A stretch of 64,000 nucleotides of DNA from Alistipes sp. (GTDB taxonomy: Bacteria; Bacteroidota; Bacteroidia; Bacteroidales; Rikenellaceae): contig JAFLRR010000010.1 in the NCBI GenBank assembly GCA_022511345.1, positions 26,980 through 90,979 on the forward strand. Reading direction: 5' to 3'. Below the pieces are notes generated by a model. The model was not told the origin of the DNA. It made no database searches and worked only from the letters and a program-made list of their open reading frames with translations. Each line of letters opens with the position of its first letter. Within the stretch, counting starts at the first letter, position 1. Of this stretch, positions 17,450 through 26,630 are shown piece after piece. Position numbers and translations under genes: made by a program.

Positions 17450-18369
17450 CTCTGTTTGTCGATTGTGAATGTCTCGCCCTCAGCGGCCTCGAATGTTGCG
17501 GGAAATATTTTGCGGGCCTCGTCGACAAGCACTCCGGCATCCTTGTATCGCGACGAGAAGTGCCCTATCAGAAGCCTGCCGGCTCCGGCCGTGACGGCGG
17601 CATCGGCGGCATCGGTCGATGCCGAATGCCCGCGCTCGCGGGCCAGACGGCGTTCGGCTGCGGCATATGTGGCCTCGTGGTACATCAAATCTACGCCCTG
17701 GCACAGCTTTGCGGCCTTGGTCGAGCGGGCCGTGTCGGAAATATAGGCATATGAGCGGGCGCGGTATGGCCGGTATGTGACATCGCCGGCGCGGAGCACT
17801 TCGCCCGAAGGGAGCGTTACATCCTCGCCGCGCTTGAGGGCCCGAAGCTGGGCGATTGACAGTGGCAGATTCTCGATTTTCTCCTTCGAGAGGTTCAGCT
17901 GCGGCTCCTTCTCGCGGAAGAGAAATCCGGCCGTGGGTACGCGGTGCCGCAGGGGAATGCTCAATACCTCGAGGGTGCGGTTCTCGAAAATCGTCGTGCT
18001 GCATGTGGTGTCTATGCGGTGCCACTCGACGGCGTAGGGCAGTTCGCTGTCGAAGTAGCGCATGTGACACTCCAGAATCTCGCCGAATGGCGCCGGAGCG
18101 TATACCGGCAGCGGCGTACGCCGGCCGTAGAGCCCCAGAGTCGATATGAGCGGGAAGAGCCCCATGACGTGGTCGCCGTGCAGGTGCGAGATGAACACGG
18201 CACGCAGTCGCAGCGGGTTGAATCCGCAGCGGAACAGCCGTCGCTGCACGCCCTCGCCGGCATCGACGAGGTAGTACTGCTCCTCGATGTTGACAAGCTG
18301 CGCCGACGGATGTCTGTCGACTGTCGGCTTGGCCGAAGCCGAGCCGAGTATGGTGACCGCGAAACTCAT
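17446..18369 (-). CDS. rnz: Ribonuclease Z (tRNA 3' endonuclease)
   Basis: 307 residues. The MBL motif H62-x-H64-x-D66-H67 (S-H-L-H-G-D-H) and the later H-E-A-T-Y and H-F-S-S-R-Y motifs identify RNase Z (ElaC). It cleaves pre-tRNA 3' trailers, relevant for the CCA-less tRNA genes in this window. It is coupled to the SpoU gene and lies 73 bp downstream of trxB. Confidence 0.92.
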   Translation of the reverse strand: MSFAVTILGSASAKPTVDRHPSAQLVNIEEQYYLVDAGEGVQRRLFRCGFNPLRLRAVFISHLHGDHVMGLFPLISTLGLYGRRTPLPVYAPAPFGEILECHMRYFDSELPYAVEWHRIDTTCSTTIFENRTLEVLSIPLRHRVPTAGFLFREKEPQLNLSKEKIENLPLSIAQLRALKRGEDVTLPSGEVLRAGDVTYRPYRARSYAYISDTARSTKAAKLCQGVDLMYHEATYAAAERRLARERGHSASTDAADAAVTAGAGRLLIGHFSSRYKDAGVLVDEARKIFPATFEAAEGETFTIDKQR

Positions 18370-18442
18370 GCGGCAATCGCTGTTTGCTTTAACTATAAAT
18401 ATATGTCTCTCCTCAAGCCGTGTGCGGCCCTTCGGAGGGCTG

Positions 18443-19363
18443 TTATTTCAGCAGGAACCGTTCGCAGTCGAGTGCGGCTATGCAGCCCGAGCCGGCAGCC
18501 GTTACGGCCTGGCGGTAGTGGGGGTCTTTGACGTCGCCGGCGGCGAATACTCCCTCGACCGATGTGCGCGAGGTTCCGGGCTCGACCTTTATGTAGCCCT
18601 CGTCGTCGAGCTCCATCTGACCCTTGAAGAGCTCGGTGTTGGGGTGGTGTCCTATGGCCAGGAAGAATCCTGCGATGTCGATTTTCGTCTCCGTGCCGTC
18701 GGTTTTGCGCAGCAGGGCGCCGGTTACACCTTCCTCGTCGCCGAGAACCTCGACGGTGTTGTGCTCGAACAGAATCTCGATGTTGGGCGTGTCGAATACG
18801 CGGCGCTGCATGGCCTGCGATGCACGCAGGAAGGGCTTGCGCACTACCATGTAGACCTTGCGGCAGAGCGAGGCTAAGTAGAGCGCCTCCTCGCAGGCCG
18901 TGTCGCCTCCGCCCACTACTGCCACGTCGCGCTTGCGGTAGAAGAAACCGTCGCATGTGGCGCAGGCGCTCACGCCGGCACCGCGGAAGCGCGTCTCGGA
19001 CTCCAGACCGAGGTATTTTGCCGAGGCACCCGTGGCCACTATGACGCTCTCGGCCTCGATTGTGTGCTCGGCGTCCACCACCGCGCGGAACGGACGCGAC
19101 GAGAGGTCTATTTCGGTGACTATTCCCGAGCGTATGTCGGTTCCGAATCGCAGAGCCTGGGCACGCAGCTCGGCCATCATCTGCGGACCGTCGACTCCCT
19201 CGGGGTAGCCGGGGAAGTTGTCGATGCGGGTGGTTGTGGTGAGCTGTCCTCCGGGCTCGATGCCCTCGTAGAGTACGGGCGCGAGGTTCGCGCGCGAAGC
19301 GTATACCGCTGCGGTGTATCCTGCCGGGCCGCTGCCGATGATAAGTACCTTGACGTGTTCCAT
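18443..19363 (-). CDS. trxB: Thioredoxin reductase
   Basis: 306 residues. FAD-binding G-S-G-P-A-G near residue 10, redox-active C134-A-T-C137-D in the NADPH domain, NADPH-binding G-G-G-D-T-A, and the C-terminal A-A-G-D-V FAD motif. It passes electrons from NADPH to thioredoxin. It follows the WG-repeat gene by 3 bp, implying co-transcription with the VWA/pseudokinase pair. Confidence 0.95.
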   Translation of the reverse strand: MEHVKVLIIGSGPAGYTAAVYASRANLAPVLYEGIEPGGQLTTTTRIDNFPGYPEGVDGPQMMAELRAQALRFGTDIRSGIVTEIDLSSRPFRAVVDAEHTIEAESVIVATGASAKYLGLESETRFRGAGVSACATCDGFFYRKRDVAVVGGGDTACEEALYLASLCRKVYMVVRKPFLRASQAMQRRVFDTPNIEILFEHNTVEVLGDEEGVTGALLRKTDGTETKIDIAGFFLAIGHHPNTELFKGQMELDDEGYIKVEPGTSRTSVEGVFAAGDVKDPHYRQAVTAAGSGCIAALDCERFLLK

Positions 19364-19366
19364 TGT

Positions 19367-20389
19367 CTATAATTCGATTTTCTTGTTCAATTTCAGACTC
19401 AAAGCCTCGCACAGAGCCGCCACGTCGGCATTGCGCAGACCTGTGGGCCGGCCCTCGTAGTCGAAAGCCGTCCATGTTCCTTGCAGACGGGCAAGGGTGA
19501 TGCCGCAGTCGTCGCGATATTCGACATACTCGAACCGCGGCGATATGACATATCGGCCCGATTTGTCGATTAATCCCGCGCCCTCGTCCGTGCGCACCTC
19601 TGCGCGACCCTCGCGAAAGTCCGACGCCTCGCAGAAGCGGGGCTCGATGACTGTGCGGCCCGAGGGGTCGGCATAGCCGAACAAGCCGTTGCGGCTTATG
19701 AGTATCATCTGCTCGCACTCGCGGCTCTCGGGCCGGCATCCTTCGTCGAATCTGACGGCCGAATATTGCGCCGGCTCCGCATCGCACGCCGTCATCGGGT
19801 CGCTGCCGTTCTCGGGCAGCTCCGAAATCAGCCTTCGCAGGCTGTCGAAGGCTTCGGCGTCGGCCGTCGTCGCTGCGCCGAATGAGGCCATATGGTAGCG
19901 CAGGGCAACGAGACGCTCGTCGGGAGTGACTATTATGTTGGTCGGTTTGAGATTGTTGTGCGAGAATCCCGCCGCTGCGAACTCGCGCTGCATATCATCC
20001 GTCTCGGCCAGCAGCCGCTGCCGCGAGTCGATGCCGGACAGCGATGCGAGCGGAATGCCCGCAGGCAGCCTGTGCATGAGTATGTCGCACAGCCGGTTGC
20101 GGCCCGACGAGTCGGTGTATCGCAGCTCGGAGCGGTAGAGCAGGTATTCGGTCATAAAACGCGAAGATGTGCCGCGCAGCCGTGCAGCGATGCGCTCCAC
20201 AGCGTCGGCAGCACCTTCGGCGGCCGGCGTGCATAGCAGCCAACGGCTGCCGCGCCACCGCACGGCAAATTCTGTGAATAGTGTTGTGCGCATGGGCTGC
20301 AGGCCGAGGGGCTCGATGTCCTCCAGCCTCTCGAATGCCGTGTGCGGGTCGCCCAGCGAACGCAGTATGTCGCCTACCGATGGTATCAT
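19367..20389 (-). CDS. Pseudokinase-like protein with WG repeats
   Basis: 340 residues, cytosolic (no signal). Residues 144-151 read H-N-N-L-K-P-T-N, matching the protein kinase catalytic loop H-R-D-L-K-P-x-N but with the catalytic Asp replaced by Asn146. No VAIK lysine or DFG is recognisable, so it is probably an inactive kinase fold. From about residue 228, WG repeats follow: G-L-F-G-Y-A-D-P-S-G-R, then G-A-G-L-I-D-K-S-G-R and a degenerate third copy. It overlaps the VWA gene by 4 bp. A role as a binding or scaffolding partner of the VWA protein is inferred. Confidence 0.7.
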   Translation of the reverse strand: MIPSVGDILRSLGDPHTAFERLEDIEPLGLQPMRTTLFTEFAVRWRGSRWLLCTPAAEGAADAVERIAARLRGTSSRFMTEYLLYRSELRYTDSSGRNRLCDILMHRLPAGIPLASLSGIDSRQRLLAETDDMQREFAAAGFSHNNLKPTNIIVTPDERLVALRYHMASFGAATTADAEAFDSLRRLISELPENGSDPMTACDAEPAQYSAVRFDEGCRPESRECEQMILISRNGLFGYADPSGRTVIEPRFCEASDFREGRAEVRTDEGAGLIDKSGRYVISPRFEYVEYRDDCGITLARLQGTWTAFDYEGRPTGLRNADVAALCEALSLKLNKKIEL

Positions 20390-21249
20390 GTCGTGATGTT
20401 TGCGCTTATGGAACCTATGTTGATTATGTTGAGTATCTCGTTTGCCGGAGCGTTGAGGCTCATGCCTATATACGGAGGCCGCGCCCCGGGGCCGCGGTAC
20501 TGGCCTATCAGAGCCTCGAATGCCTCGGGCATGCGGCTCGAACAGTCGGCCATGATTCGGGCGTTGCGTCCCGCGTCGGCAATCTCGCCGGGCGAGGGGA
20601 ATATCACCGGCCGGTCCTCTCCCGAGGCTATATGTATGTTCAGCAGCAGGACATTGCCGTCGGATGTGGCCAGCGAGCGTATCTGGCGCGCTATGTCGGT
20701 TATTTCATGTTCGTCGCAGTCCGAGAACTCGCCGTCGGTGATGTTGATAACCACGGGCGGGAAGCTGTCTGCATTGGCCGGGTCGGCGCACCATGCGCGC
20801 AGCAGGTCGCGCGCCTCGAGCATGGCTTCGTACATAGGCGTGCGGCCCTCGGCGCGGGGCTCGATGCGTCGCGGAGTGGTCGAGGTGAGAATCGTCGGTC
20901 GTCCGTCGGGCAGGACGTGCTCGCGACTCCAGACGCTGTCGGGAGCGGGCCGCGAAGCCAACTCGCTGATGGATATGAATCCTCCGTCGGTCGATAGCAG
21001 CGATTCGACGCTGTCGCCGTGGTATGAAAGCACGGCTATGTCGTAGTAGTCGCGTATGCCGTCGTCGCGGCGCGCGCGTTCCGTGAGTTCGAACAGAAAA
21101 CGGTTGGCCGCTTCGGCCACGGCGCAGGCCTTGCTGACCTCGCGGCCGTCGAACAGAACCTGCTCGGACATCGAGCCCGAGCTGTCGAGCAGCAGCACAA
21201 ATGCAGTGCGGTGCTGTCGCGTTATGCTTCGTGTGTAATTGCCTGTCAT
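20386..21249 (-). CDS. VWA domain protein
   Basis: 287 residues with no signal peptide. The MIDAS motif D22-S-S-G-S-M opens a von Willebrand factor A domain; further metal-site residues are the Thr of G-R-T-P-M-Y and the Asp of I-T-D-G-E. Such stand-alone cytosolic VWA proteins usually act with kinase, phosphatase or AAA+ partners. The overlapping downstream gene encodes a pseudokinase/WG protein. A consensus promoter lies just upstream at 21302-21332. Confidence 0.8.
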   Translation of the reverse strand: MTGNYTRSITRQHRTAFVLLLDSSGSMSEQVLFDGREVSKACAVAEAANRFLFELTERARRDDGIRDYYDIAVLSYHGDSVESLLSTDGGFISISELASRPAPDSVWSREHVLPDGRPTILTSTTPRRIEPRAEGRTPMYEAMLEARDLLRAWCADPANADSFPPVVINITDGEFSDCDEHEITDIARQIRSLATSDGNVLLLNIHIASGEDRPVIFPSPGEIADAGRNARIMADCSSRMPEAFEALIGQYRGPGARPPYIGMSLNAPANEILNIINIGSISANITT

Positions 21250-21301
21250 TGTATTTCGGTTTTAGCCGCGGCTTGTGAATGCATGTTGAGCCGCAGCCGA
21301 A

Positions 21302-21332
21302 CAAAGATAGCGATAATCCTCGACAAAACAAA
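21302..21332 (-). promoter_or_regulatory. Promoter of the VWA-WG-trxB operon
   Basis: Minus strand TTTG (21332-21329), 19-bp spacer, TATCTTTG (21309-21302). The leader to the VWA start is about 50 nt. Confidence 0.72.
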
Positions 21333-21397
21333 CCCCCGGCGGCAGCTTCGGCTCTCGAAAAACAGCCGCCGCGGGCTGATAATCGAAAAAACTTGAT

Positions 21398-21405
21398 TAC
21401 ATTTG
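21398..21405 (+). promoter_or_regulatory. -7 box of the cvfB-like gene
   Basis: TACATTTG matches the TAnnTTTG consensus; the -33 region is poor. The start codon follows 20 bp later at 21426. Confidence 0.5.
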
Positions 21406-21425
21406 CACGTAATTTTTCTTGTGGT

Positions 21426-22271
21426 ATGATAAGAGCAGGACGCACATATACACTCGAGGCCGTCGAGGTCTCCGACTACGGATTGTATCTCTCTGACGAC
21501 GAGCGCACCACCAAGGTGCTGCTGCCCAACCGCTACGTGTCGCTTTCGGACCGCGTGGGCGACATGAAGGAGGTCTTCATCTACCACGATTCCGAAGACC
21601 GTCTGGTCGCCACCACCGAGAAACCATATTTGCGTGTGGGCGAGGCGGGATTCCTGCGCGTTGTCGACAAGACTCTTCACGGAGCCTTTCTCGACTGGGG
21701 CCTGAAGGGCAAGGACCTGTTTCTTCCCAACCGCAACCAGCAGGGCGGCGTGACGCCAGACAGGCCGTGTCTGGTCTATGTCTACGAGGATGCCATTACG
21801 GGCCGCTGCGTGGCTACCTCCAAGCTCAAGTCGTTCATATACAACGACGGCGAGCTGACCGTCGAACCACGTCAGCAGGTCGACATACTGGTCGCCTCGC
21901 GTGCCGGCGCCGGCTTCCGCGTGATAGTCAACAACCGCCACACGGGAATGATCTACGACAACCAGCTCTTCGCCCCGGTGCATATCGGCGACCGCCTGAA
22001 GGGGTACGTGTGCCGCATAACCGACGACAACCGCATAGACATAGTGCTCGGCCGCCCGGGATACGACGGAGTGAAGGATTCGGCAGAGAAGTTGCTCTCG
22101 ATTGTCGCTGCAGCCGGCGGCCTGCTGCCTCTGGGCGACGACAGCGAGCCGGCGCTCATAGCCGACAAGACCGGCATGAGCAAGAAACAGTTCAAACGCG
22201 CCCTCGGCGTGCTGCTCAAGAGCGGTGCGGTGACAGTCGACGGCGACGGCATAAAACAGGCAAAGCGATGA
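21426..22271 (+). CDS. cvfB: CvfB-like S1 RNA-binding protein
   Basis: 281 residues from the ATG at 21426, just after the -7 box; upstream in-frame sequence was rejected as it contains the promoter. Several OB/S1-like beta units are visible (G-D-M-K-E-V-F-I-Y, G-A-F-L-D-W-G-L-K-G-K-D-L-F-L-P, G-F-R-V-I-V-N-N-R-H-T-G) and a C-terminal winged-helix segment (M-S-K-K-Q-F-K-R-A-L-G). This is the CvfB arrangement, known to bind RNA. The stop overlaps the next start by 4 bp (ATGA). Confidence 0.85.
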   Translation: MIRAGRTYTLEAVEVSDYGLYLSDDERTTKVLLPNRYVSLSDRVGDMKEVFIYHDSEDRLVATTEKPYLRVGEAGFLRVVDKTLHGAFLDWGLKGKDLFLPNRNQQGGVTPDRPCLVYVYEDAITGRCVATSKLKSFIYNDGELTVEPRQQVDILVASRAGAGFRVIVNNRHTGMIYDNQLFAPVHIGDRLKGYVCRITDDNRIDIVLGRPGYDGVKDSAEKLLSIVAAAGGLLPLGDDSEPALIADKTGMSKKQFKRALGVLLKSGAVTVDGDGIKQAKR

Positions 22272-23041
22272 GTTCGATTCTGACAGCCGAGAGGGTTTCG
22301 CGCGACGCCTCCGACAACTTCGTCTTCAGGCGTTCGGTGCTGGCCTATCGCGAGGCGGCCCGCATGGTCCGGGGCGATGTGCTCGAGATAGGCACCGGAA
22401 CTGGTTACGGCGCCGAAATCATAGCTCCGTGCGCGCGCAGCTTCATAACCGTGGACAAGACGGTCCCCGAGGGATGGATGCCGCAGCAGGCCAATGTCGA
22501 GTTCCGCCGTGCGGCGGTGCCGCCGCTGCCTTTTTCGTCGGGCATGTTCGACTGCGTCGTTTCGTTCCAGGTCATAGAGCATATAAAGCGCGATACGGAG
22601 TTTGTCAGCGAGGTCTGGCGCGTGCTGCGGCCCGGAGGCTTGTTCATAGTCACCACGCCCAATGCCCCGATGTCGCTCACTCGCAACCCGTGGCATGTGC
22701 GCGAGTACGAAGCTCCGCAGCTCGAGGCGCTGCTGCGCTGCCGCTTCGACGAGGTGCAGATGCTTGGCATCGAGGGCAACGACAAGGTCGCTCAATATTA
22801 CGAGAACAACCGCCGCAGTGTCGAGAAGATTGCCCGTTGGGATATTCTTGACCTTCAGCACCGCCTGCCGGCACCGCTGCTGCGCTTGCCCTACGACATT
22901 CTTAACCGCATCAACCGCCGCCGCCTGCGCAAGGCCGATACCGAGCTTACGGATTCCATAACCGAAGACGACTATCGTCTGGTGCCGGTGTCGCAGAGGT
23001 GTTACGACCTCTTCTTCACGGCCCGCAAGGGTGCCGAGTAG
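22268..23041 (+). CDS. SAM-dependent methyltransferase (class I)
   Basis: 257 residues. SAM-binding motif I is L-E-I-G-T-G-T-G-Y-G near residue 43; D-C-V-V-S-F-Q-V-I-E-H is the post-I region and L-R-P-G-G-L-F-I-V-T-T-P-N motif III, so it is a Methyltransf_11/25-type enzyme. The C-terminal ~100 residues carry no clear substrate clue. It starts within the stop of the CvfB-like gene, so the two are translationally coupled. The substrate is unknown. Confidence 0.8.
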   Translation: MSSILTAERVSRDASDNFVFRRSVLAYREAARMVRGDVLEIGTGTGYGAEIIAPCARSFITVDKTVPEGWMPQQANVEFRRAAVPPLPFSSGMFDCVVSFQVIEHIKRDTEFVSEVWRVLRPGGLFIVTTPNAPMSLTRNPWHVREYEAPQLEALLRCRFDEVQMLGIEGNDKVAQYYENNRRSVEKIARWDILDLQHRLPAPLLRLPYDILNRINRRRLRKADTELTDSITEDDYRLVPVSQRCYDLFFTARKGAE

Positions 23042-23061
23042 AGGGCTGCCCCGATACAAAC

Positions 23062-23100
23062 GAAAAACGAGGTCTCCAGTCGTGGAGGCCTCGCTTTTTC
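23062..23100. terminator. Bidirectional intrinsic terminator
   Basis: Stem-loop of the form ACGAGG-T-CTCC ... GGAG-G-CCTCG between A-rich and T-rich tracts, separating the converging methyltransferase and ECF genes. Confidence 0.8.
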
Positions 23101-23114
23101 GTTTTCGAACCGCT

Positions 23115-23627
23115 CTATTTTCTGATTACATAGTTGATGAAGGCCCAGCCGCCGAAAATCTGGAGCATGATGCCCGGAATGCCTATGCGCAGATCCTGCG
23201 TTGCGGCATGGAGATTTCCGACCATGACCCACTCGCCGAGCGTGCCGACTGCCTGCGCGGCCAGAACTGCCGCGGCAATGAGCAGCAGCGAAGCCTTCTG
23301 CCAGCGCGCTGCGGCTATGCCGGCGAACAGGGCCAGCAGCGCCGACTTGAGCAGTATGGCGGGCAGTGCGGCTGTGGGAGGCATGCCGAAGAGCAGCGAG
23401 TTGAGCAGAGGCGAAGCCGCGGCCGTGAGCAGACCCACGCGAAGTCCGTATTTGTAGGCTCCGATGAGCGTGAAGAGGTATATCGGCAGCCATATCCTGC
23501 CTCCGGCGTTGAACATGTGGCATATCTGCGGCATGGCTATGTTGCCGCAGATGAAGAGCGCTGCCGCGAGCCATGCGCGGGCGTCGCCGTAGCGCAGCGA
23601 GTACAGTTTTACTGTTCCGGTCTGCAT
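23115..23627 (-). CDS. ECF transporter S-component-like membrane protein
   Basis: 170 residues with about six membrane helices. The segment A-A-L-F-I-C-G-N-I-A-M-P near residue 21 and the helix-rich topology with a glycine-bearing I-G-A-Y-K-Y-G resemble ECF S components, which bind a vitamin or metal-cofactor substrate. No ECF T or ATPase genes are nearby, so if real it uses a shared energising module encoded elsewhere. It is the last gene of a five-gene redox operon; the substrate is unknown. Confidence 0.6.
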   Translation of the reverse strand: MQTGTVKLYSLRYGDARAWLAAALFICGNIAMPQICHMFNAGGRIWLPIYLFTLIGAYKYGLRVGLLTAAASPLLNSLLFGMPPTAALPAILLKSALLALFAGIAAARWQKASLLLIAAAVLAAQAVGTLGEWVMVGNLHAATQDLRIGIPGIMLQIFGGWAFINYVIRK

Positions 23628-23640
23628 GGTGATAATCCTT

Positions 23641-24603
23641 TTAGTCCAGTTTTATGAGTTTGTATGTCTGGCTTCCCATTCCCAGCTCCTCGGCACGGTC
23701 GAGGGTGTGCATGCCGTGGCGCGAGTCTATGCGTTCTATCAGATGCACCTTGCCCGGGTCGTCCGACGAACGCACCAGGTCGGTGCAGGCGCGGTCCAGA
23801 GCCACAGGGTCGAGCGAGGCGAGTATTCCTATGTCGCCCATCTTGGGCTCCTCGGGGTTGGAATCGCAGTCGCAGTCGACCGAGAGACGGTTGGCTACAT
23901 TTATATATAGAATCTTGTCGCCGCAGTGGTCGGCCACCGCACTGGCAGCCTCGGCCATCGACTCGAGGAAGTCGTCCTGCGGGGGCAGGTTGTCCCAAAC
24001 CTCCTTCTGGTCCTTGGTCTTGCCGGCGGAGTGAATCCACGCCTTGCCGTCGGAGGATGCTATGCCTATGGACATGTTCTTTATGGCACCTCCGAAGCCG
24101 CCCATCAGATGGCCCTTGAAGTGCGAGAGTATTACCGTGAAGTCGTAGTCGAGGAAGTGCGAGCCCACGAAATCCTCTTTCAGGTGACGTCCGCCGCGCA
24201 CGGGCAGCGCCGTGTCGCCGTCGGCATCCATGATGTCTACAGGCGCTATTGCCGTAAACCCGTGCTCCTCGGCAGCCTTCAGGTGGTCGGCCGTCGCTGC
24301 GCGTCCGCCTCCGTAGGCGGTGTTGCACTCGACTATGGTGCCGTTGACCAGCTTTACGAAGTCGCCTATGAGCGCCGGCTGGAGGAAGTTGTGACCTCCG
24401 GGTTCGCCCGTCGAAATTTTGACGGCCACGCGTCCCGTGGCCTCGCGGCCTAAAGCCTCGTAGATTTTGACCAGATTCTCGGGCGTGATTTCTGAAAACA
24501 TGTAGACCTCGGGTGTCGCGGCAGCCGGTTCGCCGGCCCCGGCGCATCCGCTGCCGGCTGCCGGCAGCAGGGTCAGTAGGAACATGGACATAATGTTTCG
24601 CAT
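23641..24603 (-). CDS. DUF362 Fe-S-centre lipoprotein
   Basis: 320 residues. Signal sequence ends S-G-C-A-G, a plausible lipobox. The body follows the DUF362 (uncharacterised Fe-S-centre, COG2768-type) pattern: V-A-V-K-I-S-T-G-E-P-G-G-H-N near the start, H-F-K-G-H-x-M-G-G-F-G-G-A-I-K-N in the middle, and C-D-C-D-S-N. Only three Cys cluster visibly, so a full ferredoxin motif is absent. It is placed between the ECF S component and DUF1893 and is likely periplasmic. Confidence 0.78.
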   Translation of the reverse strand: MRNIMSMFLLTLLPAAGSGCAGAGEPAAATPEVYMFSEITPENLVKIYEALGREATGRVAVKISTGEPGGHNFLQPALIGDFVKLVNGTIVECNTAYGGGRAATADHLKAAEEHGFTAIAPVDIMDADGDTALPVRGGRHLKEDFVGSHFLDYDFTVILSHFKGHLMGGFGGAIKNMSIGIASSDGKAWIHSAGKTKDQKEVWDNLPPQDDFLESMAEAASAVADHCGDKILYINVANRLSVDCDCDSNPEEPKMGDIGILASLDPVALDRACTDLVRSSDDPGKVHLIERIDSRHGMHTLDRAEELGMGSQTYKLIKLD

Positions 24604-24636
24604 TTTCGTTTTAGTTGTTTCGGTTCGTAAAGATAC

Positions 24637-25077
24637 TCATTTTTTTGCTGCCGCCATGCGCTCCAGAAACGAATCTATCAGCGGCATACACTCCCTGGCA
24701 GTGGTGCAGTCGCGGCACAAAGCCTCCACGGGGCAGATGCCGTCGCCTGTGCGGTTGGTTATGGCTGGCGTTTCGATGCCGAACTCGACCTCGATGCCGC
24801 TCTGGCGCAGCAGCTCAAGCGCCGGGGTGCTTATCACGTCGGTTCTGAGTGCGCCTATGCCGCCTAAAATCATTAGCGCCGCAGCCCCCTTGCCCACGAT
24901 TTTGTCGGCTACGAAGGCGCCGCGCAGAAACTGCGGCTCCTCTTTCAGCAAGCGGTGCAGGTCGCTGACGCCGCGGCCGCTGAACGAGCGCATCTGGCCA
25001 TTGTTGCAAATTACGCACGAGCACTGCTGCACGTGCAGCCGCTCGACGGCTTCTGTCCTCTGCTGGGGTGTAAACAT
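24637..25077 (-). CDS. DUF1893 protein
   Basis: 146 residues, cytosolic. The arrangement of a C-V-I-C-N-N-G start, the G-R-G-V-S-D-L segment and G-K-G-A-A-A-L-M-I-L-G-G mid-protein, with a Cys-rich tail (C-P-V-E-A-L-C-R-D-C-T-T-A-x-E-C), matches the DUF1893 family, whose fold is cytidine-deaminase-like. The Cys pairs could bind metal. Third gene of the redox operon, 116 bp after the aldo/keto reductase gene; that gap holds nothing I recognise. Confidence 0.72.
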   Translation of the reverse strand: MFTPQQRTEAVERLHVQQCSCVICNNGQMRSFSGRGVSDLHRLLKEEPQFLRGAFVADKIVGKGAAALMILGGIGALRTDVISTPALELLRQSGIEVEFGIETPAITNRTGDGICPVEALCRDCTTARECMPLIDSFLERMAAAKK

Positions 25078-25193
25078 AGTCCGACCAAAAAATTATAGAT
25101 TCTGGCTCAGCCTCATGCAACTACCGCTCCGCGGCGCTCTGCGGCAGAGTTCGCTGCGGTCGCAATGGCGTGCCGTTAGGGTGCGGCGCTGCA

Positions 25194-26618
25194 TCAGAAT
25201 TCGCGTCCCTGCTTCAAATCCTCGATGAACTTGTCTATGCGCTGCATCTCCTTGGGTATGTTGATGTTCTGCGGACAGTGCGCCACGCAGTGGTTGCAGC
25301 CTATGCAACGGTCTGCCTGACGCATGCGCGGCACGGTGCGGTCGTAACCTACGAGGAATATGCGGCGCGAGCGGACATAGTTGCTGTCGCGCGACGACAG
25401 GGGCATGTTGCCCTCGTTGATGCACTTGTTGAAGTGGAGCAGTATGGCCGGTATGTCCAGACCGTAGGGGCAGGGCATGCAGTATTTGCAGTCGTTGCAC
25501 GGTATGGTGGGGTAGCGCAGCATGGCCTGGGCCGTCTGCTCCAGAAAATCCTTGTCGGCGTCGGTCAGCGGCTCGAGCGGCGAGTATGTCGACAGGTTGT
25601 CCTGCAGATGCTCCATGTATGTCATGCCGCTGAGCACCGTCAGCACGCCGGGATAGGTTCCGGCAAAGCGGAATGCCCACGAAGCCACGCTCGCATCGGG
25701 CTTGTACTCCTTGAGCTTGGCGGCTATGTGGTTGTGCACCTTGGAGAGTCGTCCGCCCAAAAGAGGCTCCATGATTACGGCCGGGATGTTGCGCTTCTCC
25801 AGCTCGGCATAGAGGTACTCAGCGTCGGTGTTCCGGGCGTTCACCTCCTTTGCGTGGCGCCAGTCGACGTAGTTCATCTGAATCTGCACGAAATCCCACT
25901 GATACCGGCCCTCGTCCTGCCAGCGCAGCATGGTGTCGAATACCTCCACGTCGCCGTGATACGAGAATCCGAGGTTGCGTATGCGGCCGGCCTTGCGCTC
26001 CTCGACCAGAAAGTCGAGTATGCCGTTTTTCATGTATCGGTTCTCGAAGGCCTCCATGCCGCCCATGCCTATGCCGTGCAGCAGCAGGTAGTCGATGTAG
26101 TCGACCTGCAGCTCCGAGAATGAGCGGCGGTACATGGCAATCGAGGCCTCGCGGCTCCAGGTGCTGGGCGAGAAGTTCGAGAGCTTTGTGGCCACATAGA
26201 ACTTGTCGCGCGGGTGTCGCTTGAGCGCCGTGCCCGTGGCACGCTCGGAGAAGCCTTTGCAGTATGCCGGCGAGGTGTCGAAGTAGTTCACTCCGTGCTC
26301 TATGGCATAGTCCACCAGGCGGTTTACCTGCTCCTGGTCTATGTCGTTTTCGCCCTTGGGGATGTTGCGGTCGATGATGGTCGGCAGACGCATCATGCCG
26401 TAGCCGAGCAGCGAAACGACGTCGCCCGTGGTCGGTGTGGTGCGGTATGTCATCTCACCCTCGGGCTGGCTGTCTCCAGCCACGAGGCTGTCGGCCACGC
26501 CGCCCTTTTCGGGTCCGCAGCCTGCCAGTGCGAGCGACGATACGGCCGCTCCCGCCCCGAGACGCTTCAGAAACTCGCGGCGGTCGATTTTCTCACTCGT
26601 ATATCTCTTCTTTTCCAT
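25194..26618 (-). CDS. Exported aldo/keto reductase with C-terminal 4Fe-4S domain
   Basis: 474 residues. The N-terminus D-R-R-E-F-L-K-R-L followed by a hydrophobic core and L-A-G-C indicates a Tat-exported lipoprotein. The AKR barrel (~55-360) has Y-F-D-T-S-P-A-Y, G-x-S-x-H-G motifs and L-L-H-G for the catalytic His. The C-terminal part carries C-x-x-C-x-x-C-x-x-x-L ferredoxin motifs (N-D-C-K-Y-C-M-P-C-P and C-I-G-C-N-H-C-V-A-H-C-P). It follows the NapGH-like gene by 12 bp and could accept electrons from it. The real substrate is unknown. Confidence 0.85.
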   Translation of the reverse strand: MEKKRYTSEKIDRREFLKRLGAGAAVSSLALAGCGPEKGGVADSLVAGDSQPEGEMTYRTTPTTGDVVSLLGYGMMRLPTIIDRNIPKGENDIDQEQVNRLVDYAIEHGVNYFDTSPAYCKGFSERATGTALKRHPRDKFYVATKLSNFSPSTWSREASIAMYRRSFSELQVDYIDYLLLHGIGMGGMEAFENRYMKNGILDFLVEERKAGRIRNLGFSYHGDVEVFDTMLRWQDEGRYQWDFVQIQMNYVDWRHAKEVNARNTDAEYLYAELEKRNIPAVIMEPLLGGRLSKVHNHIAAKLKEYKPDASVASWAFRFAGTYPGVLTVLSGMTYMEHLQDNLSTYSPLEPLTDADKDFLEQTAQAMLRYPTIPCNDCKYCMPCPYGLDIPAILLHFNKCINEGNMPLSSRDSNYVRSRRIFLVGYDRTVPRMRQADRCIGCNHCVAHCPQNINIPKEMQRIDKFIEDLKQGREF

Positions 26619-26630
26619 CTCTTCGGGCTG

